Shown: in pieces, positions 47,213 to 56,213 of the stretch
How the letters are laid out: each line of letters opens with the position of its first letter
How positions within the stretch are numbered: the first letter of the stretch is position 1
Source of the DNA: Echinicola rosea
GTDB taxonomy: Bacteria > Bacteroidota > Bacteroidia > Cytophagales > Cyclobacteriaceae
Length of the DNA stretch: 64,000 bases
Assembly: GCF_005281475.1 (NCBI RefSeq)
Contig: NZ_CP040106.1
Span: 5,322,001-5,386,000 of the forward strand
Direction: 5' to 3'
The notes under the pieces: model-generated
Database searches by the model: none
The model's input: only the letters and a program-made list of their open reading frames with translations
Told to the model about the DNA's origin: nothing
Made by a program: the position numbers and the translations under genes

Positions 47213-48781
47213 TTAGTGTTTATCGGTTATGTGAAAGAAGTCAAAATCCACATGGCCTCCCGGTGATTTGGTGGCGTAATTGAACAGTCCAAAACGGTAT
47301 CCCATAAAATGGGGAAGGGTGTACTTCATGTGCAAAGTGGCTCCAATGGGCTTCCAATCTTTTCCGTCCAAGCTGTAATAGAACGTGGCTTCATCCTTGC
47401 GATCGGAAAAGTCACAGGTGGCTTTCAAGTAAACGGTGTTGGCGCTTAATGGAACATGTCCGGTCTCTTCCGGTTCTCCAGAATCGGCATTGACCATTAC
47501 GATGGCCTTTTTGCCATCGGCTACCTTTACCCCTACTTGGCCATACAGTTTTTGGAGCAGGGCGAGTCCTGCAAAGTCCCCTTCCTGCATTCCTGAGACA
47601 TCGATTTTGGTGATCCCTTCACATCTTGGCCCGATGGTCCGTTGGGTCAGGGTATTCTTGGCATCCACCAATGTTTTGTCCACTCTGGCCGTGGTCAGGC
47701 GTAGAAAGCCCTTTCGCTTACGCACCGACCAATGTTCAGGATCGGGATTATGGTTCCACTGCCAGACCAAGGGCAGGTCTTTGTCTTTCTTTTTCCTATC
47801 GAAATCGTCCGAAGCTACGATTCCGGGAATCAGGCTTTTATTGGCCGGAAGGGCCAAATGATCGGGTACTTTTCCAGCTGTTCCCAGCACTGGCCAGCCA
47901 TCCTGCCACTGGACAGGCACCAAGTAGGGAATCCTTCCCACGGCTCCATAATCGCGAAATAGATAAGCATACCATTCTCCCTCTGGTGTGTCGATCAGTC
48001 CCCCTTGGGCCACACCTTTATCCTGTAGCATGACCTTGCCTTCATAGGGCCCCGTGATCTGGTCTGCCCGATGAACGATTACAGTGCGCATACCTCCTTG
48101 CGGCCACGAGATATTGAAGAGGTAATATTTGCCATTTACTTTAAAAAGTTGTGAGCCTTCCGCAGGAAGCATCACATCCGGACCGGAAGGTGCGGTGGCA
48201 TTTTCGATCAAAACCCTTTCCGTTCCTGGCTTTACCCCCAACAGATCTTTTTCCAGCTCCACCACACGGAGCTTTCCCCCACCCCAAATCAGGTATATTT
48301 TCCCATCATCATCAAAAAACAAGGTGTGGTCATGATAGGACGGGGAAAAGGAATGTGATTTCCAAGGGCCATTTTCAAGGTCCTCGGTAGTGAAAATGTA
48401 GGTTTTGCCGGTGGTGGAAGAAAATGTGCTGACATAGTACATTCCCTCGTGATACCTCAAGCAACTTGCCCAAGACCCTGCTCCGTAGGCATTCTTGCCA
48501 TTTTCCAAGTTGATGGCATCCACTTCTCCCAAACGGTCATAGGCATAATTGACCAATTCCCAATTGGCCAGGTCCGAAGATTTCATAAGGGGAACACCGG
48601 GGCTCATGTGCATCGTGGTACTGCTCATGTAATAGGTATCGCCTACACGTATCATGGACATGTCCGGTACATCGGCATGGATGAGGGGATTGCTGAATTG
48701 GTCTTTTTGCTGGGCCAAGGCGTCAAACTGCCCCCCAAATAGCAACAGGCAGATCAGCAATAAACGGATAAATTTCACCAT
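47213..48781 (-). CDS. GH43_12-like beta-xylosidase/arabinofuranosidase
   Basis: Secreted GH43 of 522 aa with signal peptide 1-23. The propeller (about 28-320) begins NPLIHADVPDMSMIR with the base Asp. YHDHTLFFDDDG is the second acidic site and EGSQLF the acid Glu region. From about 335 (DDFDRKKKDKDL) a C-terminal beta-sandwich completes the active site, as in GH43 subfamily 12. Such enzymes remove arabinose from singly or doubly substituted xylose, or release xylose. It lies 9 nt after the GH10 gene, so probably cotranslated. Confidence 0.89.
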   Translation of the reverse strand: MVKFIRLLLICLLLFGGQFDALAQQKDQFSNPLIHADVPDMSMIRVGDTYYMSSTTMHMSPGVPLMKSSDLANWELVNYAYDRLGEVDAINLENGKNAYGAGSWASCLRYHEGMYYVSTFSSTTGKTYIFTTEDLENGPWKSHSFSPSYHDHTLFFDDDGKIYLIWGGGKLRVVELEKDLLGVKPGTERVLIENATAPSGPDVMLPAEGSQLFKVNGKYYLFNISWPQGGMRTVIVHRADQITGPYEGKVMLQDKGVAQGGLIDTPEGEWYAYLFRDYGAVGRIPYLVPVQWQDGWPVLGTAGKVPDHLALPANKSLIPGIVASDDFDRKKKDKDLPLVWQWNHNPDPEHWSVRKRKGFLRLTTARVDKTLVDAKNTLTQRTIGPRCEGITKIDVSGMQEGDFAGLALLQKLYGQVGVKVADGKKAIVMVNADSGEPEETGHVPLSANTVYLKATCDFSDRKDEATFYYSLDGKDWKPIGATLHMKYTLPHFMGYRFGLFNYATKSPGGHVDFDFFHITDKH

Positions 48782-48790
48782 AATGTCAGT

Positions 48791-49948
48791 CTAGTATTGA
48801 TTTGATAAATTGATGATGTCAGCAACCACTTCTTTTGGCTTGTTTTCCCGGTCAAAGAGCAAGGGATAATCTGTCCTGCCACGGATAGGCCAGCCATTTC
48901 TCCACGAATGCTGGTCGGCCACTCCCCAAAGGGTAATCCTTGATATCTTGTCCTGGTGCTTAAGGAATAAAGCGAAAAACTCCAGATAACGCGCATTAAA
49001 ATCCCCATTCACTTCATCGGGAAGCCCGTCGGGAAATGGGTTCATCTTATCCTCGTAGTCAAAGTTTTTGCTGACCTCCGCCCCTTGGTCATCCCAAGGG
49101 GAAGGAAGAACGGTGAGGTCCAATTCTGTGACCATCACTTCCACGCCCAATCCGGCGAAAGCTTCAAGGCTTTTCTCAAATTCCCTGATTTCGGGATGGT
49201 TCAGACCAATATGTCCCTGCATGCCAATCCCATCGATCTTGACGCCTTCAGCTTGGAGCTTTTTGACCATGCGTACCACTCCTTCCCTTTTTCCGGGCTC
49301 GGCCATGGAATAGTCATTATAGTATAGCTCAGCTTCAGGATCGGCTTCATGGGCAAACTGAAAGGCCAGTTTGATAAAATCCTCTCCGATAATCCGGTAG
49401 AACTTACTTTCCCGATAACTCCCATCGTCCAAGATGGCCTCATTGACCACATCCCAGGTATCCACTCGGCCCTTGTACCTTCCGACCACGGTATGGATAT
49501 GCTTCTTCATCCGCTCGATCAGCACTTCGCGTGACACGTCCTGCCCTTCTTCATCCGTAAAAAACCACTTCGGTGCTTGGGAGTGCCAGATCAAGGTATG
49601 GCCGTTGATGAGCATATTGTTTTGCTCGCCAAATTCCACAAACTGGTCCGCCAATTCGAAGGTAAATTCCCCTTCCTCTGGCTGCAGGCGGCCACTCTTC
49701 ATACAGTTTTCGGCCACGATAGCGCTAAACTGATCTTTAATAATCCTGATGGCAGCCGTATCCCGACCTGTAATCTGCCAGGCATTCATGGCCGTGCCTA
49801 TGGCAAATTTCTCTTGAAAGGCTGTTTTCAGGGTACTATTTTCTTCTTGTTGTGCGTTGCCTTTGCATGCGCTAAACAATAGCGCAGAAGCCATCAGGCA
49901 CTTTATGGAAGTTTGATAAGCTCCCACCATTGTTTTGGTTATCGACAT
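48791..49948 (-). CDS. GH10 endo-xylanase lipoprotein
   Basis: A 385-aa xylanase with lipobox FSAC (Cys28). GHTLIWHSQAP (116-126), acid/base Glu170 in WDVVNEAI, YYNDYS, nucleophile Glu275 in VTELDLT. It is a compact GH10 with no binding module, suited to periplasmic cutting of imported xylo-oligosaccharides. It heads the long leftward run of 14 genes ending with GH3. It is closely related to the 23649-24779 GH10 (shared DTWDVVNEA, GEDFIKLAFQ-like and NGWPIRGRTDYPLLF segments), so one is probably a duplicate of the other. Confidence 0.94.
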   Translation of the reverse strand: MSITKTMVGAYQTSIKCLMASALLFSACKGNAQQEENSTLKTAFQEKFAIGTAMNAWQITGRDTAAIRIIKDQFSAIVAENCMKSGRLQPEEGEFTFELADQFVEFGEQNNMLINGHTLIWHSQAPKWFFTDEEGQDVSREVLIERMKKHIHTVVGRYKGRVDTWDVVNEAILDDGSYRESKFYRIIGEDFIKLAFQFAHEADPEAELYYNDYSMAEPGKREGVVRMVKKLQAEGVKIDGIGMQGHIGLNHPEIREFEKSLEAFAGLGVEVMVTELDLTVLPSPWDDQGAEVSKNFDYEDKMNPFPDGLPDEVNGDFNARYLEFFALFLKHQDKISRITLWGVADQHSWRNGWPIRGRTDYPLLFDRENKPKEVVADIINLSNQY

Positions 49949-50250
49949 AGTAATTAAGTAACTTTTCTATTTTAATTATATTTATTAATTCTACCCGGAA
50001 AGCAACTAAGTAAATTAAGAGGTCGAAATTTCAAAAAATAAAGCCAATCATGACTTAACTTCTGTTCATTCATTCAAATAAATTGACCTAAATGACCTAC
50101 TTTAAAACCTCTATTAAATATATCACTTCATCAAATCATTGCTATTTTCCGGAATAATTAAGAAGCAGAAGAACCAGTAAATGAAACCCGCCTTGAACAC
50201 CCACAGCCCTTCTACTTCCCTGTTATTGGTTTGTAAGTTATCCTTCTAGG
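49949..50250. other. Intergenic region upstream of GH10
   Basis: 302 nt, strongly AT-rich, lying between the small secreted protein gene and the GH10 that heads the long run. It should contain that operon's promoter, but no consensus -33/-7 pair or palindrome stands out. No gene seen. Confidence 0.5.
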
Positions 50251-50628
50251 TTACCACCCCCAACGAAGTGTTGCGATGCCTGAACATTTATACGCATTCA
50301 AGTAAACTGTAATAGAATTCCAATAGCGAGAACTATTATACTCACTTCTATAGCTATTGGAATTGGTACCACTATTGTAGGTATATTCTCCAATCAAAAT
50401 ATCCGAATATGCCTGAGCAGCCCCACTTGCTTCAGAACCACCCGACCATTCGGCATCGAAACGTATAAATGGACAAGTATCATTTAAATTAACTATCATC
50501 ATAGAGTTTGAATTCGGATTCTGCCCTCCTGCTGTTATAGATTGATAAGGAACGCTCTGAACATACGCATAACTACCTGAGTAACAGAATAATAAAACGA
50601 ATAAAATCAACATTAATTTTTTCATCAT
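50251..50628 (-). CDS. Small secreted protein of unknown function
   Basis: A 125-aa protein with a clear signal peptide (about 1-21, cleavage after YAY or SYA). The mature part is rich in Ser, Asn, Tyr and Gly, with two cysteines (in DTCPF and YKCSG) that could form a disulfide, and it ends TLRWGW. I do not recognise a family. Base composition is more AT-rich than the neighbouring hydrolase genes. It lies 70 nt downstream of a peptidyl-prolyl isomerase-like lipoprotein gene on the same strand, so the two probably form an operon; the latter may help it fold. Confidence 0.7.
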   Translation of the reverse strand: MMKKLMLILFVLLFCYSGSYAYVQSVPYQSITAGGQNPNSNSMMIVNLNDTCPFIRFDAEWSGGSEASGAAQAYSDILIGEYTYNSGTNSNSYRSEYNSSRYWNSITVYLNAYKCSGIATLRWGW

Positions 50629-50698
50629 AATTAGGTTTTAGTTGTTAATTAATTTTTATTAAAAACGGGTTTGGTTTATTGTTTTATTCTCATTCCTA

Positions 50699-52315
50699 TC
50701 AAATTTTACTATCCCAAGTATCTAGTAAATCAACCTTTATTGGATAATGTGTTTTCAAAAGGGATATATGTTTATCATATATTTCCTTCTCCATTTTATT
50801 TAATACAGCTTGACGAACTCTGACACGAACCAAAGCGTAAGGAATTTCTCCTTCTCCTGATTTGGCCAATAATTTAACAAGCCAAAAATCTTCTCCCACC
50901 TTTACTGGATTTGACATCTCATTTATTTCTAACCCCATTATCGTCTCTAATATGGTCAAGTTTATATCTCCTTTGGATACAATAATCCTGTTGACTTCTC
51001 CCTCCACAGACTTCTTATTAGTCCTTATTTCAATTTGATCATCAGATACTAAAAAAGGACGACTTTTAAAGGCTTCGTCAAAACTGGAATATTTGTAGGT
51101 AACTATACTTGCCTCTTTAAAAGACCGAAAATCACTTATATTATTTTTATAATATTCCTCGAGCTCTTTTTCTGATGGATTTAAATCTGGCAGTACTTTT
51201 TCTGCATTAAAATGATGAATAAGTACCTCCCTTTTTCTAAGGTTATTCCAATGGATATAATCTAGATCTTTTTCCATACCCATATCTATCGCTTCATAAT
51301 GTAAATACTTACCAACCAAAAAATCTTTCATCATTATTATCATGTCGTTCGGGTCGGAAAGCTTACCTATAAACATAGGCTGGTTTCGGACAAACTCTAT
51401 AAAATTCCTAACCGAGTAGGTCAATTTCTCTTCATTAAAATGATAATCCATCAAGATCATCTCTAAATCCACTCCTGGCCAATCTTTTTTATCAGGATCA
51501 AATCTGTAAACCATGTCTTTAATGGCTTGTTCATGCATATTTGGTTTAGTTTCATTAAAGATTTGTTGCTGACTCTCCCATATATACTTCTCCTTTAATC
51601 CCTGAATCAATTCTTGCTCAATAATGGACTTTTCCTGCTCGTAAGGTCTTTGGATTTCTCTTTTTGCGTTAGTGATATGGGCAATAAAGAATCCTTTTAA
51701 AGTCTCCAATGGCCCAATAACATCCCCAATATTTAATTGATCCAAGTTTTCAAGATATACCCCTATTGGGTTAAATGGGTAATGGGATGGGTAGGAATAG
51801 GTTTTAACCCTTTCATCCCCAACAACCTCTTGCTTTAAGCTATTAAAACCTTCAATAGTATTTACTTTTACTTCCGGATCATGGTATTCCAAAAGGGTTT
51901 CTCTTGTAGGGATAAATACAACTTCTATATCATATACCGAACCTCTGCGCTTATAAGCCTTTTGAAGCGCTTCTTCATCGACCTTGAGATGAGGTTTCAC
52001 CTTTTTATTCCAAACATAGCCATCTACAGTTGAAGCATAAAAGCGTTGAATATATTCCAGTTGCTTGGCTATTTTTTTTATGGTATCATACTGGTGATCC
52101 AATGCATAAGCCAAGATCAAACCCTCTTCCAGTAAGCGTTCATGTAATTGTTCCGTGGATAGCTTACTGTACTTTTCATTTTTTCTAATGTACTCATATT
52201 CATTGGCAGTCAATGTATAAGAACCGATTTGGAGCAACACTTTATCGTGTTCCCGGTCACAAGCGGTACTTACCCAAATGAGCAATGAAAGAATTATTAT
52301 ACCAGATTTCATCAA
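50699..52315 (-). CDS. SurA/PrsA-like peptidyl-prolyl isomerase lipoprotein
   Basis: A 538-aa lipoprotein (lipobox VSTAC, Cys19). The N-terminal part (about 25-130) is helical and begins with the SurA-like chaperone pattern of a short strand plus helices (LQIGSYTLTANEYEYI). Residues near 150-225 include IGDVIGPLETLKGFFIAHI, the closing strands of a parvulin domain. A second, more diverged parvulin-like stretch lies near 400-510 (INEMSNPVKVGEDFWLVKLL). Likely a periplasmic folding factor. The gene is AT-rich and not part of known xylan loci, so with the small secreted protein it looks like a module inserted between xyn10C-like and the GH operon. Confidence 0.72.
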   Translation of the reverse strand: MMKSGIIILSLLIWVSTACDREHDKVLLQIGSYTLTANEYEYIRKNEKYSKLSTEQLHERLLEEGLILAYALDHQYDTIKKIAKQLEYIQRFYASTVDGYVWNKKVKPHLKVDEEALQKAYKRRGSVYDIEVVFIPTRETLLEYHDPEVKVNTIEGFNSLKQEVVGDERVKTYSYPSHYPFNPIGVYLENLDQLNIGDVIGPLETLKGFFIAHITNAKREIQRPYEQEKSIIEQELIQGLKEKYIWESQQQIFNETKPNMHEQAIKDMVYRFDPDKKDWPGVDLEMILMDYHFNEEKLTYSVRNFIEFVRNQPMFIGKLSDPNDMIIMMKDFLVGKYLHYEAIDMGMEKDLDYIHWNNLRKREVLIHHFNAEKVLPDLNPSEKELEEYYKNNISDFRSFKEASIVTYKYSSFDEAFKSRPFLVSDDQIEIRTNKKSVEGEVNRIIVSKGDINLTILETIMGLEINEMSNPVKVGEDFWLVKLLAKSGEGEIPYALVRVRVRQAVLNKMEKEIYDKHISLLKTHYPIKVDLLDTWDSKI

Positions 52316-52842
52316 CTAAAAAGATTGTTATTTTGCATACTTGTTCATAATCAAAACCCATTATAATGATGCAGTATCAGGAACTATACATTTTATTAAT
52401 TTAAGCCCAATCCACTTGCCTTCATTGTATGTTATTAACTTAAATTCCCTAAACCACTTTTACACCGGATTGCCCCAGGCATTAGACTCACCACGATCAA
52501 TTAAATGCTCAAGAGACCGATTTTCCCCTTATACCTCAATCTGATTTCCAGATACTCATTATTCATTTCACATTGGTCACTGATTACTGACCACTGATTA
52601 CCGGTTACTGGATCAGTCAACGGCCCACTGTCCACGGTCGCTGCTGGTAATACATCATTCCTCATTGTTACTTCCTCCCTCCGACTTCCAGCTTTGCGCT
52701 TTTGCTCTTGGTTCTTGCCTCTTAGTTCTTGGTTCTATTGTCTCAAGTCTACCTATTCTTTCTTCCTGTAAAACAAAGAGAATTTAGCTGCTGGCCTCAA
52801 TGCAGATAAACATATCCAGTTCGGGCCCAGCAACTTAAGCTA
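52316..52842. other. Repeat-rich intergenic region
   Basis: 527 nt upstream of the isomerase gene and downstream of the modular GH10. The left half is AT-rich and may hold the promoter of the isomerase gene. The right half contains short degenerate direct repeats. No gene seen. Confidence 0.5.
52572..52736. repeat. Degenerate short direct repeats
   Basis: ACTGATTAC occurs at 52579-52587 and again 14 nt later, followed by a variant GGTTAC. Further on, 52705-52736 is made of variants of TTCTTGGTTCT. Such low-complexity runs are common between Cytophagia genes and suggest slippage or a recombination scar. Confidence 0.5.
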
Positions 52843-54981
52843 TTACAATCCCTGAAGCCCTTCCACAAATCCTTCATAAGCTGGCTTCCTGTTAAGGTCC
52901 AGGTTCCAAAGCCCCTGGTGTTCTCCCGGCAGCCAGTTGGCATCATCCGGACTATCAGTAATGCCCCAGACCGTGATGCCATACCGTTGCGATTCTGGCA
53001 CGTATTGCAGGTACATGTCCACCACGTACTTGTACATTTCCGCTTGCTGTTCGAGTATTTCCGCAGTAGGACTGGCAGTATTCACCCTTACGTCCAACTC
53101 GGACACCTTGATCAGCTTGCCGGTCGCTGCCAGCATTTCGAACATCTTGGCAATATTTTGTTTGTTGGAATCAATGCCGATATGCATCTGTGTTCCGATG
53201 CCGTCCACTTGTGCGCCTTGGCTTTCCAGGTACGCTACATAATCGATGATGCCCTGGCACTTATCCAGGTTATACTCCAAGTTATAGTCATTGATAAAAT
53301 GAAGGTCATCGGGGTTTCCATATTCCCTGGCCCACTGAAAGGCCTTGACGGCATAATCCTTGCCCATATAGTCCTGCCAGTAAAATTCATCGGAGGCCAT
53401 ATCGGTCTTACCAACGCCCGTTTTCAGTTCATAGGGATTGCCGTCATCCATTGGCTCGTTGACGACATCCCAGGCTTTTACATGTTCTTTACTGCTGGTA
53501 ACCATTTCGGCAATCCATCGCTCAAGTTCGCCCGAAATGATGTTTTCTTTTTCTTCGGGTGTCTTTTGTACCAAGGTGGTCGAACCGCCGGAAAGAGAGG
53601 CACTGCTCAGGACCACATTATCGATGTAAACGGTTCCGGCAAATTCCCCATAACTAAAGATCAGCCGGCTTCTGTCATCAGCGGTGGCTGTCGTGGTAAG
53701 CTCCACCTGTTGCCATTCCTGTGTGACCATCACCTGGCCATAGCCATTCGAGGAATAATCAGGACTTTGGAGTTCCGGCCGGATGATACCCTCGGCATCA
53801 CCTTTTACCCAAAAGGACAATTTGTAATCTTCCCCATTTTTCAGTGACTCAGTAAACTCATAGGAGGTCTGCACTTCCCAGAATCCCCCAGTCACCGATG
53901 GATTGGTCACGAAAAAGGCCTTTCCTTCTCCACCAAAACCCATTCCGTCCTCCGTAATGCCTCGCGTGGAGCCATTGCCCCAGCCTCCCCAGCCGGTACC
54001 TGCCTCAAAATCCCCGTCCACGACAAGGTTATTGGTCATTGGTTCACCGTTCGGATTAAAGACATATAGATTATTAATATCCAGGTAAGTGGCAGCACCT
54101 GGCGTATAGCCCATATCAAATTTGATCTTAAAGGTCTCCCCTTGGAAATCGCTTACCCTAATCCGAATCTCCTGCCAAGACATGGAAGTCTGAAAAGTCG
54201 CCGAGACCTCCCCGGTGGACCACCAGTCCATTTCAGGCTCGTTGTTCTCCAAGCCCTCAAAGCTGATCCTTCCTTCTGCGGGCATATCGGATTTGACATA
54301 GGCCACGATCTCGTATTCGTTTCCGGGGACAATGGTGATTTCGGGCGTGGCCAACTGCAGGCTGGATGGGTCCGAAACGCTCGCCCCTGCGCTTAGCTTA
54401 AAGGCAGGCGTTCCCGCTCCCATTCCTTCATTTTGGACGATAGCCACTTCACCTTGGGTACCCCATCCTGAAAGGTCACCTTCCATTGCTGCCGAAAGGG
54501 CCAGTTCATTGGCAAAAGCCGGGGAATTCACCACAAGTGGCTCCAATAATCCATTTAGGTAACCTGCATTTTGATTGGCGTGCCAACAGAGGGTATGGCC
54601 ATAAATGCTGGTTCCTGCCGCTGCAGCAGCTTCGTACATGGCGTTTACACCATCCAGTAAAAGGCTGCCATCTGCTTGTACGACAGCTCCATGCTTCATG
54701 CCATAGCCGGCTGTGATTTCATGGAAATTACTATTTATCAAGCGGTACATCACTCCCTTATCCGCATATTCGGACTGGCTTACTGCTCCACCAAGGATAA
54801 AATCAGGATGGGCAATACTGTCCACATAAGACTTTAGGGGCAGGTACGCATTCAATTCCTCTTGCAGGGCAATACTTTCAGGTTTTTCCACTTGGTATTC
54901 ATCTGTGGGCACATAGTCCACACAAGATGTACCGAGCCCCAGAGCGAGTATTCCCAGTATATTGATATATCTTGTTTTCAT
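52843..54981 (-). CDS. Modular GH10 xylanase with internal CBM4/CBM22-like insert
   Basis: Surface lipoprotein xylanase of 712 aa (Cys20 in LGTSC). The GH10 barrel is split: its first part covers about 40-145 (GHTLCWHANQ at 128-137), then about 320 residues of two CBM4_9-type sandwiches (about 150-310 and 318-465), then the rest of the barrel. Acid/base is Glu509 in WDVVNEP and nucleophile Glu628 in VSELDVR. This interrupted layout is the hallmark of the Xyn10C enzyme of Bacteroidetes xylan systems, which makes the first cuts at the cell surface. The gene follows the SusC/SusD/binding-protein genes in the canonical order. Confidence 0.94.
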   Translation of the reverse strand: MKTRYINILGILALGLGTSCVDYVPTDEYQVEKPESIALQEELNAYLPLKSYVDSIAHPDFILGGAVSQSEYADKGVMYRLINSNFHEITAGYGMKHGAVVQADGSLLLDGVNAMYEAAAAAGTSIYGHTLCWHANQNAGYLNGLLEPLVVNSPAFANELALSAAMEGDLSGWGTQGEVAIVQNEGMGAGTPAFKLSAGASVSDPSSLQLATPEITIVPGNEYEIVAYVKSDMPAEGRISFEGLENNEPEMDWWSTGEVSATFQTSMSWQEIRIRVSDFQGETFKIKFDMGYTPGAATYLDINNLYVFNPNGEPMTNNLVVDGDFEAGTGWGGWGNGSTRGITEDGMGFGGEGKAFFVTNPSVTGGFWEVQTSYEFTESLKNGEDYKLSFWVKGDAEGIIRPELQSPDYSSNGYGQVMVTQEWQQVELTTTATADDRSRLIFSYGEFAGTVYIDNVVLSSASLSGGSTTLVQKTPEEKENIISGELERWIAEMVTSSKEHVKAWDVVNEPMDDGNPYELKTGVGKTDMASDEFYWQDYMGKDYAVKAFQWAREYGNPDDLHFINDYNLEYNLDKCQGIIDYVAYLESQGAQVDGIGTQMHIGIDSNKQNIAKMFEMLAATGKLIKVSELDVRVNTASPTAEILEQQAEMYKYVVDMYLQYVPESQRYGITVWGITDSPDDANWLPGEHQGLWNLDLNRKPAYEGFVEGLQGL

Positions 54982-55125
54982 ATTCTTAGGTTATTGGTTA
55001 TTGAGGAAAGTCAAATCCCGATTACTTGGTAACTCCGGATTTGAAATCGGGAAAGTATCCCTCAGGAAAGGCTTCTCGAGCGACCAAAGCCGATCTTGCC
55101 CATTCTTAATTCATCATTCTCCATT

Positions 55126-56151
55126 TTACTTAAGCACAGGACTAAACGTTTCCATGCCCACACCACGATCCCTGAGCACCAAAGTATCCACGGTGGCCAC
55201 ATGCATCTGCTCCATATCGATCTCATATTCCAGGTATAATGCATCCCGATCCTGATTGCCCCAGCTGGATTTTTCTCCATCTTTCACAAATCGTCCCGTT
55301 CCGGTAGCCGTGTAGCCGTCCTTAGCGGCAGAAACGGTACAGTTTCCCTCATCATTAAAAGACAGCAGGAGGTCGGCCGTTACGTTTACCCCTCCCTCTC
55401 CGGCAAGGGTAAGCGGAAAGACCACTTCGGTCATGGAGCGGGTCACTAATTGGTTGATCTCATCATCCACGACTTCTTCCTCGTGACGGACTTGCGTTTC
55501 ATCAATGATCTCCGGATTTTTTCCTGTAATGATATCCCTGCCCCGACGCAGATAATTGCCATGCCATTCGTTGACATATTTTACTGCATATAGGGTGAAG
55601 TCCTTGGGAGCAGGAAACCAGTCATCCGCAATCGCCCGCCTGGGGTTTTCCACCACGGGAGTGCCGGACAATACCGAATCCGCGTTCATCACTTCTGTAA
55701 TCCTTACAGGAAGGACAAAGGTCCTGTTCACTGCACGGGGATCGTTAAAAAATGCCCCGGTAAGCTGCACTTCCACTCCTCCGGCCACCGTGCCTTTAGG
55801 GATGGTCACCGTCTCGGAACTTAGCTGGAAAAATTCCGAAGAAAGTACTTGTATTTCCTCCCCTCCTTCTTCGAACAGCAGCCCTTCTGCCAGTGACTCG
55901 TCCACTTCGATCTGAACGGTCACATCTGTTGGAGAGGAATAAACGCCTCCTGTGGTCACCATCAATTTGAATTTGCCTTCATTGTCCAGAGAGGTGTCAA
56001 AAATATCCTCCCCGAAGGTGATGGTCCTCACCGGAAACTGATAAGCAAAATAAACCGTTTGGTATTCGAAATCGGGAAATTCCCAATCCTGGTTTTCGCA
56101 AGCGCAGAAAACCAACGAGAATGCTAAGATCAAATATATTTTATTCTTCAT
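55126..56151 (-). CDS. Surface glycan-binding lipoprotein (DUF1735/DUF5627-like, XusE position)
   Basis: A 341-aa lipoprotein (Cys18 in FCAC). The N-terminal part (about 20-155) has a DUF1735-like immunoglobulin fold with FAYQFPVRTITFGEDIFDTSLDN split by short gaps. The C-terminal half (about 185-340) resembles DUF5627. It stands just after SusD and just before the split GH10, the position of the xylan-binding protein xusE in Prevotella and Bacteroides. Role: capture of xylan chains at the outer surface. No enzymatic motif is visible. Confidence 0.83.
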   Translation of the reverse strand: MKNKIYLILAFSLVFCACENQDWEFPDFEYQTVYFAYQFPVRTITFGEDIFDTSLDNEGKFKLMVTTGGVYSSPTDVTVQIEVDESLAEGLLFEEGGEEIQVLSSEFFQLSSETVTIPKGTVAGGVEVQLTGAFFNDPRAVNRTFVLPVRITEVMNADSVLSGTPVVENPRRAIADDWFPAPKDFTLYAVKYVNEWHGNYLRRGRDIITGKNPEIIDETQVRHEEEVVDDEINQLVTRSMTEVVFPLTLAGEGGVNVTADLLLSFNDEGNCTVSAAKDGYTATGTGRFVKDGEKSSWGNQDRDALYLEYEIDMEQMHVATVDTLVLRDRGVGMETFSPVLK

Positions 56152-56213
56152 CTTGTTTGTTCGTTATTAATTCCTAATTCACCATTCTTAATTCTTCATT
56201 CCTGCCCCTTATC

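Noticed and set aside
52572..52736. CRISPR array
   Set aside because: The repeats are short, degenerate and lack spacers of even size; no cas genes are nearby.
52918..53847. Plus-strand frame of 309 codons opposite the modular GH10
   Set aside because: It overlaps the catalytic half of a certain xylanase gene and its translation shows no known motif.
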